Shown: in pieces, positions 1 to 9,166 of the stretch
Numbering within the stretch: the first letter of the stretch is position 1
Layout: each line of letters opens with the position of its first letter
DNA from: Ruania rhizosphaerae
GTDB lineage: Bacteria; Actinomycetota; Actinomycetes; Actinomycetales; Beutenbergiaceae
Length of the DNA stretch: 64,000 nucleotides
Assembly: GCF_009805705.1 (NCBI RefSeq)
Contig: NZ_VSMB01000001.1
Location: 1 to 64,000, forward strand
Direction of reading: 5' to 3'
The notes under the pieces: generated by a model
Told to the model about the DNA's origin: nothing
Databases searched by the model: none
Seen by the model: the letters and a program-made list of their open reading frames with translations, nothing else
Translations under genes and position numbers: made by a program

Positions 1-102
1 AACCACCCACCCTCACACGGTCACTTCTGTTGCACTGACCATATGAATCCGCCGCCGTGGACGCCGAGGAAGTCAGCGGTCGCGCTCGGGGTGAGCCTGG
101 TG

Positions 103-1704
103 TCAGTACCCTTCGACCCCGTCGGGCCAGTGCAGTTCCACTCCGTCGGCTTCGAGGGCGGTCTGGAACTCTGCGAGCCCTTCACCTTCGGCCACCTTGT
201 GCGGTGTGGTCCCGCGCGCCAGGCACCAGGCGGCGAGCGCGCCGGCGGATTCGCCGATGTTCCACTCCACCGGGTGCAGCCGGAATGCGCCGTTGGTGAT
301 GTGGGTGGTGCCGACGTTCTTACCGGCGGCCAGCAGGTTGCTCATCCGCTGCGGGACGAGCGTGCCGAGCGGGATCTCGAAGGGTGCGCTCGCGACGTCG
401 ATGTAGTTGTCGCCACCGGTCGAGGGGTGCAGATCGATGCGGTACATCCCTACACCCACCGAGTCGGCGAAGGTCGCCGGTCGGGCATGCCCTCGCACGT
501 CCACGGACAGGTCCTGCTCGATCACGGTCCGCAGCGCCTTGATGCGGCGCGACTCGCGGATGTAGGGCGCCTGGGCGAAGCCGTCCTCAGTACCGGTGGC
601 CTGCGGGACCAGACGCAACCCCGGCCAGCCTGTGCCGCCGTCGGGGCGCGGGGCCTCGGTCTGCAGCCAGTAGAACATGCTCAGCGCGAAGCGCTTGGCC
701 TGGGCGAGGTGGTGCTCCACGTCCGGCACATCCACCACGGGCGAGTCCAGGTAGTCGATCATCGGCCAGTTCACGAGCACCTGGTCGCTCTCGTACACCC
801 CGGGCTCGAACAGGTCCCGGGCGATGATGCGCCGGAAGGTCCACAGCTCCTTGTCCCCGGCCGCCTGGCGCTGGTCGGCGGTCTGGTTCAGCGGGTCGTC
901 GTTGATGTCCGGGGTGAATGTCCTGGACATGGTGGCCAACGTCCGCGGGTCCGGCGCGGTCAGCGAGAGCATCGGCGCACCCCAGTACTCCGGCTCGTAG
1001 GAGCGCCAGTGGTCGTAGTCGGCCGGGCGCTCGATGGTGTGGTCGCCCTTGACGTGCTCGATCACGAAGCACCAGCTGATGGCCTGCTGGTTGTGTGGCT
1101 GCGCCTGCGCCGGCGCACTCGGCTCACCGTAGGCGGACCGGGCCTCAAAACCGGTCACGTACTCGGTCCCGGTCAGCGGCAGCAGGTCGCCGAGCTCGGT
1201 GGCATCGAGCACATAATCGGCCTCGATCGTGGTGCGCTCGCCCGAGTCCACCCCGGCCACGGTGATGGACCGGACCACATCCCCTTCGACGTCGGCGCTC
1301 ACCGGGCGGGTGCGCTCCAGCACCCGGATCGCCCCCGAAGAGCGGAACGGGGCGAGCATGCTCTCGATCACGGCGGCGGCCACGCGCGGTTCGGCGCAGA
1401 TGCGGCTGACCATGCCGGCGCCGGGGTTGAGGTCCTTCTTGGCCTTGGCGGCCTCGGTGAGGGGGTAGTGGTCGCGGTAGTAGTCGCGGATCCCCTCACG
1501 CAGCCGGCGGTAGGAGGCAGTGACGCCGAACTCCTCCACCCAGGTGTGCTCGTCGGCGGGTACGGCCTGGCTGGTCAACTGGCCGCCGAGCCAGGGGTAC
1601 TCCTCGGTCAACACCACACGGCGGCCGGCTCGCGCGGCAGCCAGGGCAGCAGCCACACCACCCATCCCACCGCCAACCACCAGGACATCTGTCTGCAGGG
1701 TCAC
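103..1704 (-). CDS. FAD-dependent oxidoreductase (FAD_oxidored family)
   Basis: 533-residue cytoplasmic flavoprotein. A dinucleotide-binding fold opens the protein (VLVVGGGMGGVAAALAAARA, about residues 8-27) followed by a WLGGQLTSQ motif. The C-terminal part carries the FAD-contact block around LVPQRMSNLLAAGKNVGTTH. This organisation is typical of PF12831-type oxidoreductases found in polysaccharide-degradation loci. The substrate cannot be read from sequence. The start is GTG, overlapping the stop of the upstream LacI remnant by 4 bases, with a GAGGAG ribosome site. It lies downstream of a sugar-binding protein gene. A degraded second copy is present at about 6.6-7.0 kb, so the family was once duplicated here. 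Role in sugar or uronate oxidation is inferred from context only. Confidence 0.85.
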   Translation of the reverse strand: MTLQTDVLVVGGGMGGVAAALAAARAGRRVVLTEEYPWLGGQLTSQAVPADEHTWVEEFGVTASYRRLREGIRDYYRDHYPLTEAAKAKKDLNPGAGMVSRICAEPRVAAAVIESMLAPFRSSGAIRVLERTRPVSADVEGDVVRSITVAGVDSGERTTIEADYVLDATELGDLLPLTGTEYVTGFEARSAYGEPSAPAQAQPHNQQAISWCFVIEHVKGDHTIERPADYDHWRSYEPEYWGAPMLSLTAPDPRTLATMSRTFTPDINDDPLNQTADQRQAAGDKELWTFRRIIARDLFEPGVYESDQVLVNWPMIDYLDSPVVDVPDVEHHLAQAKRFALSMFYWLQTEAPRPDGGTGWPGLRLVPQATGTEDGFAQAPYIRESRRIKALRTVIEQDLSVDVRGHARPATFADSVGVGMYRIDLHPSTGGDNYIDVASAPFEIPLGTLVPQRMSNLLAAGKNVGTTHITNGAFRLHPVEWNIGESAGALAAWCLARGTTPHKVAEGEGLAEFQTALEADGVELHWPDGVEGY

Positions 1705-2255
1705 GAATTCTCCTCGGGCGCCGTCAGCGTAGTTCCGCTCACCGTGGCGCAGGCGATGAGCGAACGGGTCTCGGTCAGGGAGTCGTCAATGAGGTCGGTG
1801 AGTACGCGCACGCACTGCCGGCCGAGCTCAGTTCGCGGTGGCACGAGCCGGGTGATGCCGTCGGCGCCAGGGGCATCGCCGAGAGCGATGAGGCTGATGC
1901 CCTGGCTGGCCGCCCACTCCCGCAGCGCCACGGCCCTCACCGGGCCCTCCACCACCACAGCGGTAGCGTTCCCGACGGCGGCCCAGTCCTCCGCAGGATG
2001 CTCACCCCGGGTGGTGCGCACCCAGGCATGGACCCCGACGGCGTCCGTCGCCTCAGCGAAGCCCCGCGCCCGGTCATCGCCCGCCTCACCCGGCAACGGG
2101 CGCCTCGTGTGCACACGCGCGGCATCGCCCTCGGGTTCCGCTCCTTCACCCACGACGTCCTGCACTGCCTGCTTCACTCCGGCCAACTCACAGCCCGCAT
2201 CGACGCACTCTGAATCCAGAAGAGCCAACAAACCTCGGCCGGGTCACGGTTCAGG
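1701..2255 (-). pseudogene. LacI-family regulator, C-terminal remnant
   Basis: The reading frame (about 180 residues) matches only the effector-binding half of a LacI regulator. It contains a GISLIALGDAP-like segment followed by TRLVPPRTELGRQCVRVLTDLID, the usual end of the family. There is no helix-turn-helix, no credible start (the longest frame opens at a TTG without a ribosome site), and a stop lies just upstream. About the first half of the gene is missing. The junction sits only about 20-40 bases from the stop of the sugar-binding protein gene, so a deletion is likely. It ends with a GTGA overlap into the FAD oxidoreductase gene, showing the original gene order. Confidence 0.7.
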
Positions 2256-2273
2256 ATCGGCACTCATCCTCGG

Positions 2274-3566
2274 CTACATGCCCGCGGCGAGTTCGTCGTG
2301 GAACCCTTGCGCTGCATCGGCTGAGGAGGAGTCCCCGAACAGCATCTCCATGCCGTGCCGTTCAAGTAGCGTCGGGAGTTGTCCACCACCCGGGGGCGGG
2401 GCGATCTCTGTCTCAGCAATCTCGGGCTGGATCTCGTCGATGAACGCAGACACTCGCTGCTGCCCATCCGAGAGCTGGTCCCGAATCGCATCAGCAACCT
2501 CGCCGTTCGGCGGAACGCCACGCTCGGCCAACTCGATCTCGGCTGCGGTCGTGCTGTTCACCCACCAGTTGATGAGTGCAACTGCGCCCTCGGGATCCTC
2601 CGTCGTTGCCGATGCCGACCAGAGCATCGATGCCTTGTACCAGGCTTTGCGAGTAGTGGCGTCGCCATCGATGCTCGGGAACCGGAGCAGCGTGAGCTCC
2701 CTGCCGGAGGCTGCCTCCAATGCTTCGAGTTGGTTAGACCAGAAACTCGCCATCGCGGTGTTACCCACAACGAAGTCGCTCTCATTGAGCGGCTTGGTGG
2801 CATCCTCAGTGATTTGCGAGGGGGACGCGATCGCGTCGGCATCGGCGAATCGCTGGTGCAGCTCAAACCACCCGCGCACGTCATCGACCTCGAAACCCAG
2901 CCGGCTACCTTCGAGGAACGCCTCCTTGCCCTGCTGGCGCAACCAAGCGCTGAACAGTGCAGGGCTGCTGAGAAACGCCGATGTTCCGACCGCTTGTCCG
3001 GAGGCCGAGATCTCGGTGGCGATCTCCAGCCAGTCTTCCCAGGTCCAGCTCATATCATCGGGGAGGTCCACCCCGGCGGCCGCAAAGGCGTCAGGATTGA
3101 CACACACAACCGGGGTATTGATCCCGGCGCTGATGCCGTACAACGCGCCCTCGATCTCCCCGGACTCGACGCTGCCGTCGATGAACTTCGAGGTGTCCGC
3201 GCCGTGCTCCGAAAGATCCAGAAGCGCACCGCGCTGGCCGTACTCACTGATGAAGGCCATATCCATCTGAATGATGTCGGGCGCGGTGCCACCCGCCGTC
3301 TGGGTGGCAAGGCGGTCCCAGTAGCTGGCCCACTCACCCGGCTGCGGCTCAATGGAGACGTCGGAGTTCTCTTCCATGTACGCATCGAGTGCGTCGGTGG
3401 TGTTCTCATTGCGCACCTCGTTGCCCCACCAGGTGAACTGTAGCGTTCCGGATGCATCGGAGTCGCCTGAATCGCCGGACCCGCCTCCTCGCGAACATCC
3501 CGCAATCACGGCACCTGCAACTCCTGCGGTGCCAATGGTCAAAATGTGACGACGACTAATATTCAT
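2274..3566 (-). CDS. Carbohydrate ABC transporter substrate-binding lipoprotein
   Basis: 430-residue extracellular solute-binding protein (family 1 type). The N-terminus has a twin arginine, a hydrophobic stretch and a lipobox ending in AGC with Cys24 (MNISRRHILTIG...VIAGC), so it should be a Tat-exported, membrane-anchored lipoprotein. The mature part has the usual sugar-binding-protein pattern: an early LQFTWWGNEVRNENT strand, a DIIQMDMAFISEYG segment, and TRKAWYKASMLWSASA near the hinge. The ATG at 3566 follows a GAGAGGA site; an upstream in-frame extension lacks one. No permease or ATPase gene is adjacent, which is unusual for this family. It lies between a polysaccharide-active enzyme gene and a LacI remnant. 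Confidence 0.9.
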   Translation of the reverse strand: MNISRRHILTIGTAGVAGAVIAGCSRGGGSGDSGDSDASGTLQFTWWGNEVRNENTTDALDAYMEENSDVSIEPQPGEWASYWDRLATQTAGGTAPDIIQMDMAFISEYGQRGALLDLSEHGADTSKFIDGSVESGEIEGALYGISAGINTPVVCVNPDAFAAAGVDLPDDMSWTWEDWLEIATEISASGQAVGTSAFLSSPALFSAWLRQQGKEAFLEGSRLGFEVDDVRGWFELHQRFADADAIASPSQITEDATKPLNESDFVVGNTAMASFWSNQLEALEAASGRELTLLRFPSIDGDATTRKAWYKASMLWSASATTEDPEGAVALINWWVNSTTAAEIELAERGVPPNGEVADAIRDQLSDGQQRVSAFIDEIQPEIAETEIAPPPGGGQLPTLLERHGMEMLFGDSSSADAAQGFHDELAAGM

Positions 3567-3592
3567 GGTCGTATCCTCTCGTCGTTGAAAGC

Positions 3593-3607
3593 GCCGAATT
3601 GTTCGGC
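3593..3607. promoter_or_regulatory. Dyad upstream of sugar-binding protein gene (possible operator)
   Basis: A perfect inverted repeat, GCCGAA-TTG-TTCGGC, sits 27-41 bases upstream of the start codon of the substrate-binding lipoprotein. A LacI-family regulator is encoded nearby, so this could be its operator, but the odd-length centre is not the commonest LacI geometry. No other copy was noticed in the locus. Confidence 0.3.
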
Positions 3608-3788
3608 ACTTCTGGACAACCGCACAGAGGCCGCTACGGCCATCTGCTGCCATCGGTTGCCGATCAATAATTCGTGGTGGAAACGTAGTCCGCAATCTCG
3701 ACTACCTCTGGCACGATCGAACCGCGTTCTCGCCTCCGGCGTGATGAGCACGGCTCGCCCTCATGGTTGGACTCAGGCCAGCAGTCGT

Positions 3789-6344
3789 TCAGTTCACCAG
3801 TACCCGAGTCTCTTCGGAACCGGTGACTCCGGAAGCATTCAGGAGTTCAGAGCGATAGCGGTAGGTTCCGGACTCGCGGCCATTGATCTCGGTGCTCACC
3901 GCCTGCGGCCGCGGGGTATCGTTCTCCAGCGCCCTTTCATCGATGAGGTTGTCGTTCTCGTACAGCCGGTACCGATCAGCGTTGGTACCCCACCACATAT
4001 TGGTGGTGAGCGTGAAGTCGGCTGCACCTGAATGGTTGTCGTGTGAGAGCACCGGCACACCCGGGTCGGCGTGCCGAACCTGCACAGTGACGTCCCCCGT
4101 CTGAACGGTTCCGGCTGCATTGATGAGCTCGGCAGTGTAGTGGTAGTCGCCGTTGTGACGACCCCGAATCGGCACGCTGATCGACTGTGCCTGAGGCGAA
4201 CGCGCCACGAGATTTCGGTGCGCGATGAGTTGACCGTTCTCAAACAGACGCATCGCGTGGGCATTGACTCCCCACCACAGATTCATCGTCACGTCATAGT
4301 TGCCGTCGTCCGTGCCGTGGTGGCCGTTGTCCGAACTGAGCACGCCGGACGCTGGGGCCTGCGTCGGTGTCTCGGCTGGGCCCTCGAAGGCATAGGTGGT
4401 CCGAAGCGATCCCTCATGCTCGACCCGTACCAGGTGTTGACGGCGCGAATCAGACATTCTGACCCGGTCGGTGGTATCAAACGTGATCGTGCTGGCGCGC
4501 TCGAAATCGACGGACAGTACTCCGACACCACGTTCCAGCCTGAATCCAGTGATCGCCGTCAGTTCAACAGATTCTCCGTAGGTGACCTCCGTTCCGTCGG
4601 AGAAGGTCACCAGGTCGCCTGGCTGAAGGAGAAGCGGAACGACCGCTCGGCCCGGATCATCGGTCACAATGTCTTGCACGAATGAGTCGTCGAAGAAAGA
4701 CAACACGACGTGACTACCGTTGGTCCGATCGAGATAGGCAGCACTGAAGTCGCCCTCCAGGTCCCCGATCTGATCGGCGGGCACCCTTCCACCCTCACGG
4801 TACGGCTCGGCGTAGTAGGTGCGGGCCACCTCGACCTGGGTGACCGATGACACCTCGGGAAACGGCCCCCAAGCATCCTCGTTGTTGCTGTTCAACACAT
4901 GGACGACCGCGCCCATGGCTGGGTGCCACAGCAAACCTGGTCCCATCCGTAGTCGCTGATACGGGCCACTGTGTCCAGCGCGCCTGCCGAGCAGCGTGGT
5001 GATGTAGTAGGAGGGACGCCGCACGAACATGTAGTCCAGATCGATGGTTCCCGCTTGGCGATATTCAGTGAAACGATCGGAAGCCAGATAGGGCAACGTT
5101 GCGATGGCATCCTCTCGCTCCGATTCGCTGACTCCGAGCGGAGCCCTGCTGCTGTGCATCCAGGTACGAGGTGAAGTTCCCTTCTTCCGCAATGGCACAA
5201 TAGGCCCCGGGTTCGCTTTCCATGCTTCGCGAGCTGTGAGGATTTCATCATCGGTCGGGTGGAAGGCCGCCAGCACCGGAATGTCGTCAATCAGTGCCCT
5301 GCCAAGAGATGTGCGGTCCAGCACCTCGTTGGGCTCCCACTCCAGCGTGAAGGCCGGAATGCGAGCCGATGCGGCACTCCAATGCAGGAACCCGGCTCGG
5401 TCGGGTTCCAAGACGCTGGCGTACGTGATGAACTCCACCATCGATCGCGCCATTTCAATTGGCTCGGTGAAGCCGGAAAGCGCTCCCTCAGCCAGATCGG
5501 GCATAGCAACGATGAATGAGTAATCGAAATCGTAGGCCATGGGCTCATGGCTGTGCCCAGCGTCTGAAATTCCATGTACTCGCAGCGTTTCCCAACACTG
5601 CGAGACTTGAGCCGCCAGGTTAGCGTCTTGGAAGAGGTCCGCTGTCATACTTGCCCCCACCAGGCCAGCGACGACCTGGTTAGTGTAAGGCGTGGGCTGG
5701 CGCCAGTGTGGCAGTGAGCGGTCAACGAGCCACGCGCTCGATTCCCGAACAGCCGCTTCGATCTCCGGCAACCAGTCGGACAATTCTCCCGCTTCGTGCA
5801 AGTCCCGGTAGGTGGTGGTCAGTGCCACGCTACCGAATCCCGTCGGTGCAAGGTGCGGAACGTCCCATTGGTATTCTGACCAGGAGCCGTCTGGCAGTTG
5901 ACTCGCGAGATAGTAGCTCAGGGCCGCTTCGATCCGGTTTCGAAGCTTGAGATCATTGAAATAGGGGTTCCACGAACGCTCATGAGTCAGAAACCACGTC
6001 AGCGTGGCAACCTGTTCCATCTCGCGAGCATTATAGGGCTGTTCGGGCGAACGCCACCAACCGTCCTCCATCCAACCATAGTGCGGCTCCTCATCTCGGA
6101 TGCTGTTGGCCATGGGTGCGACTATGGGCAGGTATGCCGCGAAGACATGTTCAGTATCGTCGAACGCCGAACGATCAGGTTCCGAACTGAGTGGATCGAC
6201 GAGTGCTAACACATTCCCTTCGGACGTGGCGTGCGCGGCGGGTGCATTGTGTAATCCACGGGCAGCAATGGCGGCGATCGAAGCTGCGCCGGCGCTAGCG
6301 ATGAGGGCACGGCGGGAGATTGTGGTCGGGATAGGACCAGGCAT
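3789..6344 (-). CDS. Tat-exported polysaccharide lyase/hydrolase-like protein with two C-terminal Ig-like modules
   Basis: 851-residue secreted protein. It begins with a Tat signal (TTISRRALIASAGAASIAA, twin Arg at 11-12) ending near an AHA cleavage site. The middle looks like an alpha/alpha-toroid carbohydrate-active domain (for example WWRSPEQPYNAREMEQVATL and YYLASQLPDGSWSEYQWD), followed by a beta-rich section. Two homologous modules of about 95 residues finish the protein, each with an M-N/T-L/M-WWG-N-A-RL-E-N signature, as in the Ig-like modules of chitinases and lyases. I cannot assign a polysaccharide lyase or hydrolase family. ATG 6344 follows AAGGAG; the 73-residue in-frame extension upstream lacks a site. 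It probably feeds sugars to the downstream binding protein. Confidence 0.75.
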   Translation of the reverse strand: MPGPIPTTISRRALIASAGAASIAAIAARGLHNAPAAHATSEGNVLALVDPLSSEPDRSAFDDTEHVFAAYLPIVAPMANSIRDEEPHYGWMEDGWWRSPEQPYNAREMEQVATLTWFLTHERSWNPYFNDLKLRNRIEAALSYYLASQLPDGSWSEYQWDVPHLAPTGFGSVALTTTYRDLHEAGELSDWLPEIEAAVRESSAWLVDRSLPHWRQPTPYTNQVVAGLVGASMTADLFQDANLAAQVSQCWETLRVHGISDAGHSHEPMAYDFDYSFIVAMPDLAEGALSGFTEPIEMARSMVEFITYASVLEPDRAGFLHWSAASARIPAFTLEWEPNEVLDRTSLGRALIDDIPVLAAFHPTDDEILTAREAWKANPGPIVPLRKKGTSPRTWMHSSRAPLGVSESEREDAIATLPYLASDRFTEYRQAGTIDLDYMFVRRPSYYITTLLGRRAGHSGPYQRLRMGPGLLWHPAMGAVVHVLNSNNEDAWGPFPEVSSVTQVEVARTYYAEPYREGGRVPADQIGDLEGDFSAAYLDRTNGSHVVLSFFDDSFVQDIVTDDPGRAVVPLLLQPGDLVTFSDGTEVTYGESVELTAITGFRLERGVGVLSVDFERASTITFDTTDRVRMSDSRRQHLVRVEHEGSLRTTYAFEGPAETPTQAPASGVLSSDNGHHGTDDGNYDVTMNLWWGVNAHAMRLFENGQLIAHRNLVARSPQAQSISVPIRGRHNGDYHYTAELINAAGTVQTGDVTVQVRHADPGVPVLSHDNHSGAADFTLTTNMWWGTNADRYRLYENDNLIDERALENDTPRPQAVSTEINGRESGTYRYRSELLNASGVTGSEETRVLVN

Positions 6345-6599
6345 CGTGACTCCTTTGTCTGATGTGGACGCTCGAGAATGAGCGAAAGCGAGGCGCATTT
6401 GCGGGGGCATTCCCGGTGATACGCATGGCCGGATGAGTGCGACGCTCGCTCCTACCATCCGGTGCGGGATAGATCTTCGGCGGACTGACGTGAACGTCTG
6501 CGCGGGATGTGCATCAACTCCTTTGGATCGGATGCTGTGTTTTCTGTGGTGGTGAGCGCCCACCGGCCGGCGCAGTTGCGTACCGTTATCGGATCGCGC
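6345..6599. other. Intergenic region upstream of the Tat-exported enzyme
   Basis: Presumed promoter region of the exported enzyme gene on the reverse strand. I see its AAGGAG ribosome site but no convincing -35/-10 pair or operator. Open frames here have no protein-like character. Confidence 0.4.
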
Positions 6600-7025
6600 T
6601 GGACCTGCGTGACGATGCGTGCTTTGTGCCGCATCTCGCGCGCAATGGGTCGGCCGGGCAGTATGCAGCTAGGTGACCCGAGACCTCGGCGATGCTCTGC
6701 TCCGCCGATTGGAGCCGATGGCTTCTGTTGGTGACGGTGGGTGCTGCCGATCTTCTTGTGCGCGGCGATGAGGTTGGCTAGCCGCCGCGGTCGCAGTGCC
6801 CATGGGACATCTGCCGAATTCGGAGTGAGGCTCCAGGTGTCCATCGCCAGGGTGCGCGGGCTCAGCGTGGCCCAGGACAGTAGGTCTGCATCTGTCGGGG
6901 TCGACCTGGGTTTGACCGCCAAGCCACGAGCATTTGTCCGGCAGCCCGACGGAGGAAACACGGCGAGCCGCAGCGGTGGCGCCGTTGAGGCCAGCTCGGA
7001 CCACCACGATGTTGGTGCTCAACTC
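6600..7025 (-). pseudogene. Degraded, internally deleted FAD-dependent oxidoreductase
   Basis: Scattered frames match the intact oxidoreductase at 103-1704. Near 7019 the frame reads STNIVVVRAGLNGATAA...CSWLGGQ, matching the N-terminal Rossmann motif and WLGGQ box. Further on, LRPRRLANLIAAHKKIGST matches LVPQRMSNLLAAGKNVGTT. After a frame change, VTNRSHRLQSAEQSIAEVSG then HLAAYCP match the ITNGAFRLHPVEWNIGESAG and ALAAWCL blocks. The roughly 400-residue centre is missing and at least one frameshift separates the blocks. It is therefore a deleted, decaying copy lying between LacI and the exported enzyme gene. Confidence 0.75.
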
Positions 7026-7033
7026 GGGGTCAC

Positions 7034-8170
7034 TCACGCGTGTGTCCGTTTCGGCTCGAGGATTGTTGAGGATCGAGTCAGCGTTCCTGCACCGCCGCGT
7101 CCGTTGGGCGGGACTAGCGTCTCCCCTGCGACGTCCGTGCATTCCAACAGTTGATGCAGGTCCGGATCGGCCCGACCGCCGCCCAGGACCGGGCTGCCGG
7201 GGCTCGAGGTGCCTGCATACAAGGTGCCGGCGAGGTGGGAAAGCAGCAGTAGCGCCCGTGATCCCATCTGCTCGCGTGGAATGGTGAATCCGGACCAACG
7301 GGTCGGCCCAGGCAACCGGTGGTGGGGCTGACCCAACAACAACACCGATAGGTCTTCGGGGACACGGATCCGCATCTCCAACAACGCAAGCCGCAACTCG
7401 TCGGGGTCGTTCTCAGGGGCGAGCAGCACCGCACTCAGGCTCTGCTCGGCGATCTGCGCGACGACCCTGGCGGTGTCAACGGACTCGATGTAGGTCGGAT
7501 GCAGGCCACGATCAGCCACCGCCGCTTGGTAGCCCGCTAGCCGGTCGCGGGTGGGCTGGTCGCTGGTGCGCGCTCCGACGTAGCCGATCCGCCGATGTCC
7601 CATATCCGCGGCCCGAAGCACCGCCCGCCGAGTGCCGGAGAGATAGTCGGCACCGACATAGGGCAGCCGGCCGCCTTCGCTCTCCCGCCGGCCAACGAAC
7701 ACGAACGGATAGTTGGTGTCCAGTAGATGCTGCAGTTCCGCTTGTTCCTCATGCTGACCCAGCAATAGGCAGCCATCAGCGATACCTAGGCGCTGCCAGC
7801 CACTCGTGGTAAGGCGACGGGAACCCTCGACCACCCGAGCGCTGGTGAATAGCAGGAGATCGACACCGATCTGCTCAGCCGCATGCTCAATGCCGATCAG
7901 GAACGGGCCATAGAAGTCGCGTCCGCCGCTAGGGAACGTCGTCTCGTAGGTGAAGACGCCCAGAATCTGGTTGTGCCCGCCAGCGAGCCGCTGTGCCACT
8001 GGATTCGCCGAGTACCCGGTGATCCGGATCGCGTCGAGCACTCGCTGGCGCGTCTCCGCGCTGATCCGCACTCCGCTGGGGGTCCGGCCACTGAGCACGA
8101 ACGAGACGGTCGCCTGGCTCACGCCGATCAGCGCGGCAACGTCCGCCTGTGTCACGCGGCGCCTCGGCAT
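7034..8170 (-). CDS. LacI-family transcriptional regulator
   Basis: 378-residue cytoplasmic repressor. An N-terminal LacI helix-turn-helix (RRRVTQADVAALIGVSQATV, residues about 4-23) with a hinge helix (NPVAQRLAGG) is followed by the periplasmic-binding-protein-like effector domain (ILGVFTYETTF, FVFVGRRE, DMGHRRIGYVGA). ATG 8170 has a GGGAGG site 4-5 bases upstream, so it is preferred to the start 15 codons earlier. Length is slightly above the family norm, with an extra C-terminal tail of about 25 residues. It probably controls the adjacent carbohydrate genes in response to a sugar. An AT-rich dyad upstream is a candidate autoregulatory operator. Confidence 0.9.
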   Translation of the reverse strand: MPRRRVTQADVAALIGVSQATVSFVLSGRTPSGVRISAETRQRVLDAIRITGYSANPVAQRLAGGHNQILGVFTYETTFPSGGRDFYGPFLIGIEHAAEQIGVDLLLFTSARVVEGSRRLTTSGWQRLGIADGCLLLGQHEEQAELQHLLDTNYPFVFVGRRESEGGRLPYVGADYLSGTRRAVLRAADMGHRRIGYVGARTSDQPTRDRLAGYQAAVADRGLHPTYIESVDTARVVAQIAEQSLSAVLLAPENDPDELRLALLEMRIRVPEDLSVLLLGQPHHRLPGPTRWSGFTIPREQMGSRALLLLSHLAGTLYAGTSSPGSPVLGGGRADPDLHQLLECTDVAGETLVPPNGRGGAGTLTRSSTILEPKRTHA

Positions 8171-8237
8171 CGATCCTCCCTGACCTTCGATTGCATGCCG
8201 GAGCAGTGTGGTCACACGCCTCTCCCTCCATCAAGGC

Positions 8238-8253
8238 AATTATGCGCATTATT
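8238..8253. promoter_or_regulatory. Candidate LacI operator
   Basis: AATTATGCGCATTATT is a 16-bp near-perfect palindrome with a central CG/GC step, lying 68-83 bases upstream of the lacI-type start in an unusually AT-rich patch. Size and centre fit LacI-family operators. Binding by the adjacent regulator is inferred. Confidence 0.45.
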
Positions 8254-8600
8254 AGCAGCTCGCTGATCCGCGAAACCGGGCTCAGTTCCCATCCGTGCGG
8301 ACATGACCTGACTGTGCTCGCCTCGTCGAGTTTCGGGATCGCGCAGTGCGCTGACCTGGGGCGATGGGGCCGTGGAGGGCGATTCTGAAGCACTCATTGG
8401 TCCTCTACCTGGGTGCATCCGTGGCGCGCATCCGGCGGGGCCGGCTTCGGGAGCGCGGACCGGCGCATCCGTGTCACCCCGGTCACGCGCGGACGGATCA
8501 GCAGCAGGTCGTCAGGGGGCCAACAGCCGCCGCAGCGCATCGATAGCGACTACCAACTCGACTTTGGAGTAGTGGGAGTCACGCGCAGCCGGTCGAGCGC
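8254..8600. other. Intergenic region without a recognisable gene
   Basis: About 350 bases between the LacI promoter and the end of the toxin gene. The open frames on both strands are short, overlap one another and show no family motif or ribosome site. I see nothing functional. Confidence 0.4.
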
Positions 8601-8939
8601 TCAGGTGTCCAGCACCAGCGACAGCGTGCCGCGCACCTGATGCAGGACCAGTGAGCCCACGTTTCCCCAGCGATCGATCACACGACGCGTGGCCACAGAC
8701 CGGATGTGTTGACACTGCGCAGAGCACTGGCTGCGCAGTCCGTTGCGCTCGTCAGGCTCAATCACAATCTCGACGCCGCTCTGCCGGACAGTACGCGTCA
8801 GCGGCACCACCTGGACGACGTTCGGAGCCCCACGCAATATCCTCGCGGCGGTCACGACGATCGCAGGCCGAACGAGCCCAGCCTCCGAGCCGAGCGGCGT
8901 ACCAAGATCTAGCTCGACGACATCACCGGGCGTCAGCAT
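8601..8939 (-). CDS. MazF/PemK-family toxin (type II toxin-antitoxin)
   Basis: 112-residue predicted endoribonuclease toxin. The fold signature is clear: an N-terminal PGDVVELDLGTPLGSEAG strand-loop, the RPAIVV block, VPLTRTVR, and a C-terminal QVRGTLSLVLDT strand. The family cleaves mRNA in the cytoplasm when free of antitoxin. It overlaps the upstream antitoxin gene by 17 bases, the usual antitoxin-toxin order. The N-terminal loop is slightly longer than in MazF of E. coli, nearer actinobacterial relatives. Activity is inferred from family. Confidence 0.88.
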   Translation of the reverse strand: MLTPGDVVELDLGTPLGSEAGLVRPAIVVTAARILRGAPNVVQVVPLTRTVRQSGVEIVIEPDERNGLRSQCSAQCQHIRSVATRRVIDRWGNVGSLVLHQVRGTLSLVLDT

Positions 8940-9120
8940 CGAGCCACGCGGTCTCGTCCTCCGTTAGCGGTTCGGCCAACTCGCGACCAATCTCGTCCTG
9001 GCGCATCAGCCGGACGGCATGGGCGACCGTGTCGGACACGGTCTGGTGTCGAGCCCCGGCCAACCGCTTGAGTTCGTCGTGAGTCCCCCGGCTGATCCGG
9101 ACTGTCGTCGTCTCGGTCAT
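8923..9120 (-). CDS. Antitoxin, ribbon-helix-helix/MazE-like
   Basis: 65-residue DNA-binding antitoxin. The N-terminus (TTTVRISRGTHDELKRLAGA) is a ribbon-helix-helix segment, followed by an acidic C-terminal toxin-binding tail (EPLTEDETAWLDADAR). ATG follows a GGAGG site. It precedes and overlaps the MazF-like toxin gene, so the two are co-translated. The dyad 19-38 bases upstream probably binds this protein for autorepression. An insertion sequence begins only 46 bases upstream. Confidence 0.85.
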   Translation of the reverse strand: MTETTTVRISRGTHDELKRLAGARHQTVSDTVAHAVRLMRQDEIGRELAEPLTEDETAWLDADAR

Positions 9121-9138
9121 GACCTCCAGACTACGCCG

Positions 9139-9158
9139 TGTAGACAGTTTAGTCTACA
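9139..9158. promoter_or_regulatory. Toxin-antitoxin operator overlapping a -10 box
   Basis: TGTAGAC-AGTTTA-GTCTACA is a perfect 7-bp inverted repeat. Read on the reverse strand, its centre is TAAACT, a good -10 hexamer for the antitoxin-toxin operon. A ribbon-helix-helix antitoxin bound here would block RNA polymerase. The IS end at 9167 falls about where the -35 region should be. Confidence 0.6.
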
Positions 9159-9166
9159 GGGCGCGT

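Noticed and set aside
43-3270. Forward-strand open frame of 1075 codons
   Set aside because: It is antisense to three well-supported reverse-strand sequences (FAD oxidoreductase, LacI remnant, sugar-binding protein) and shows no family motifs. Long antisense frames are expected at this GC content.
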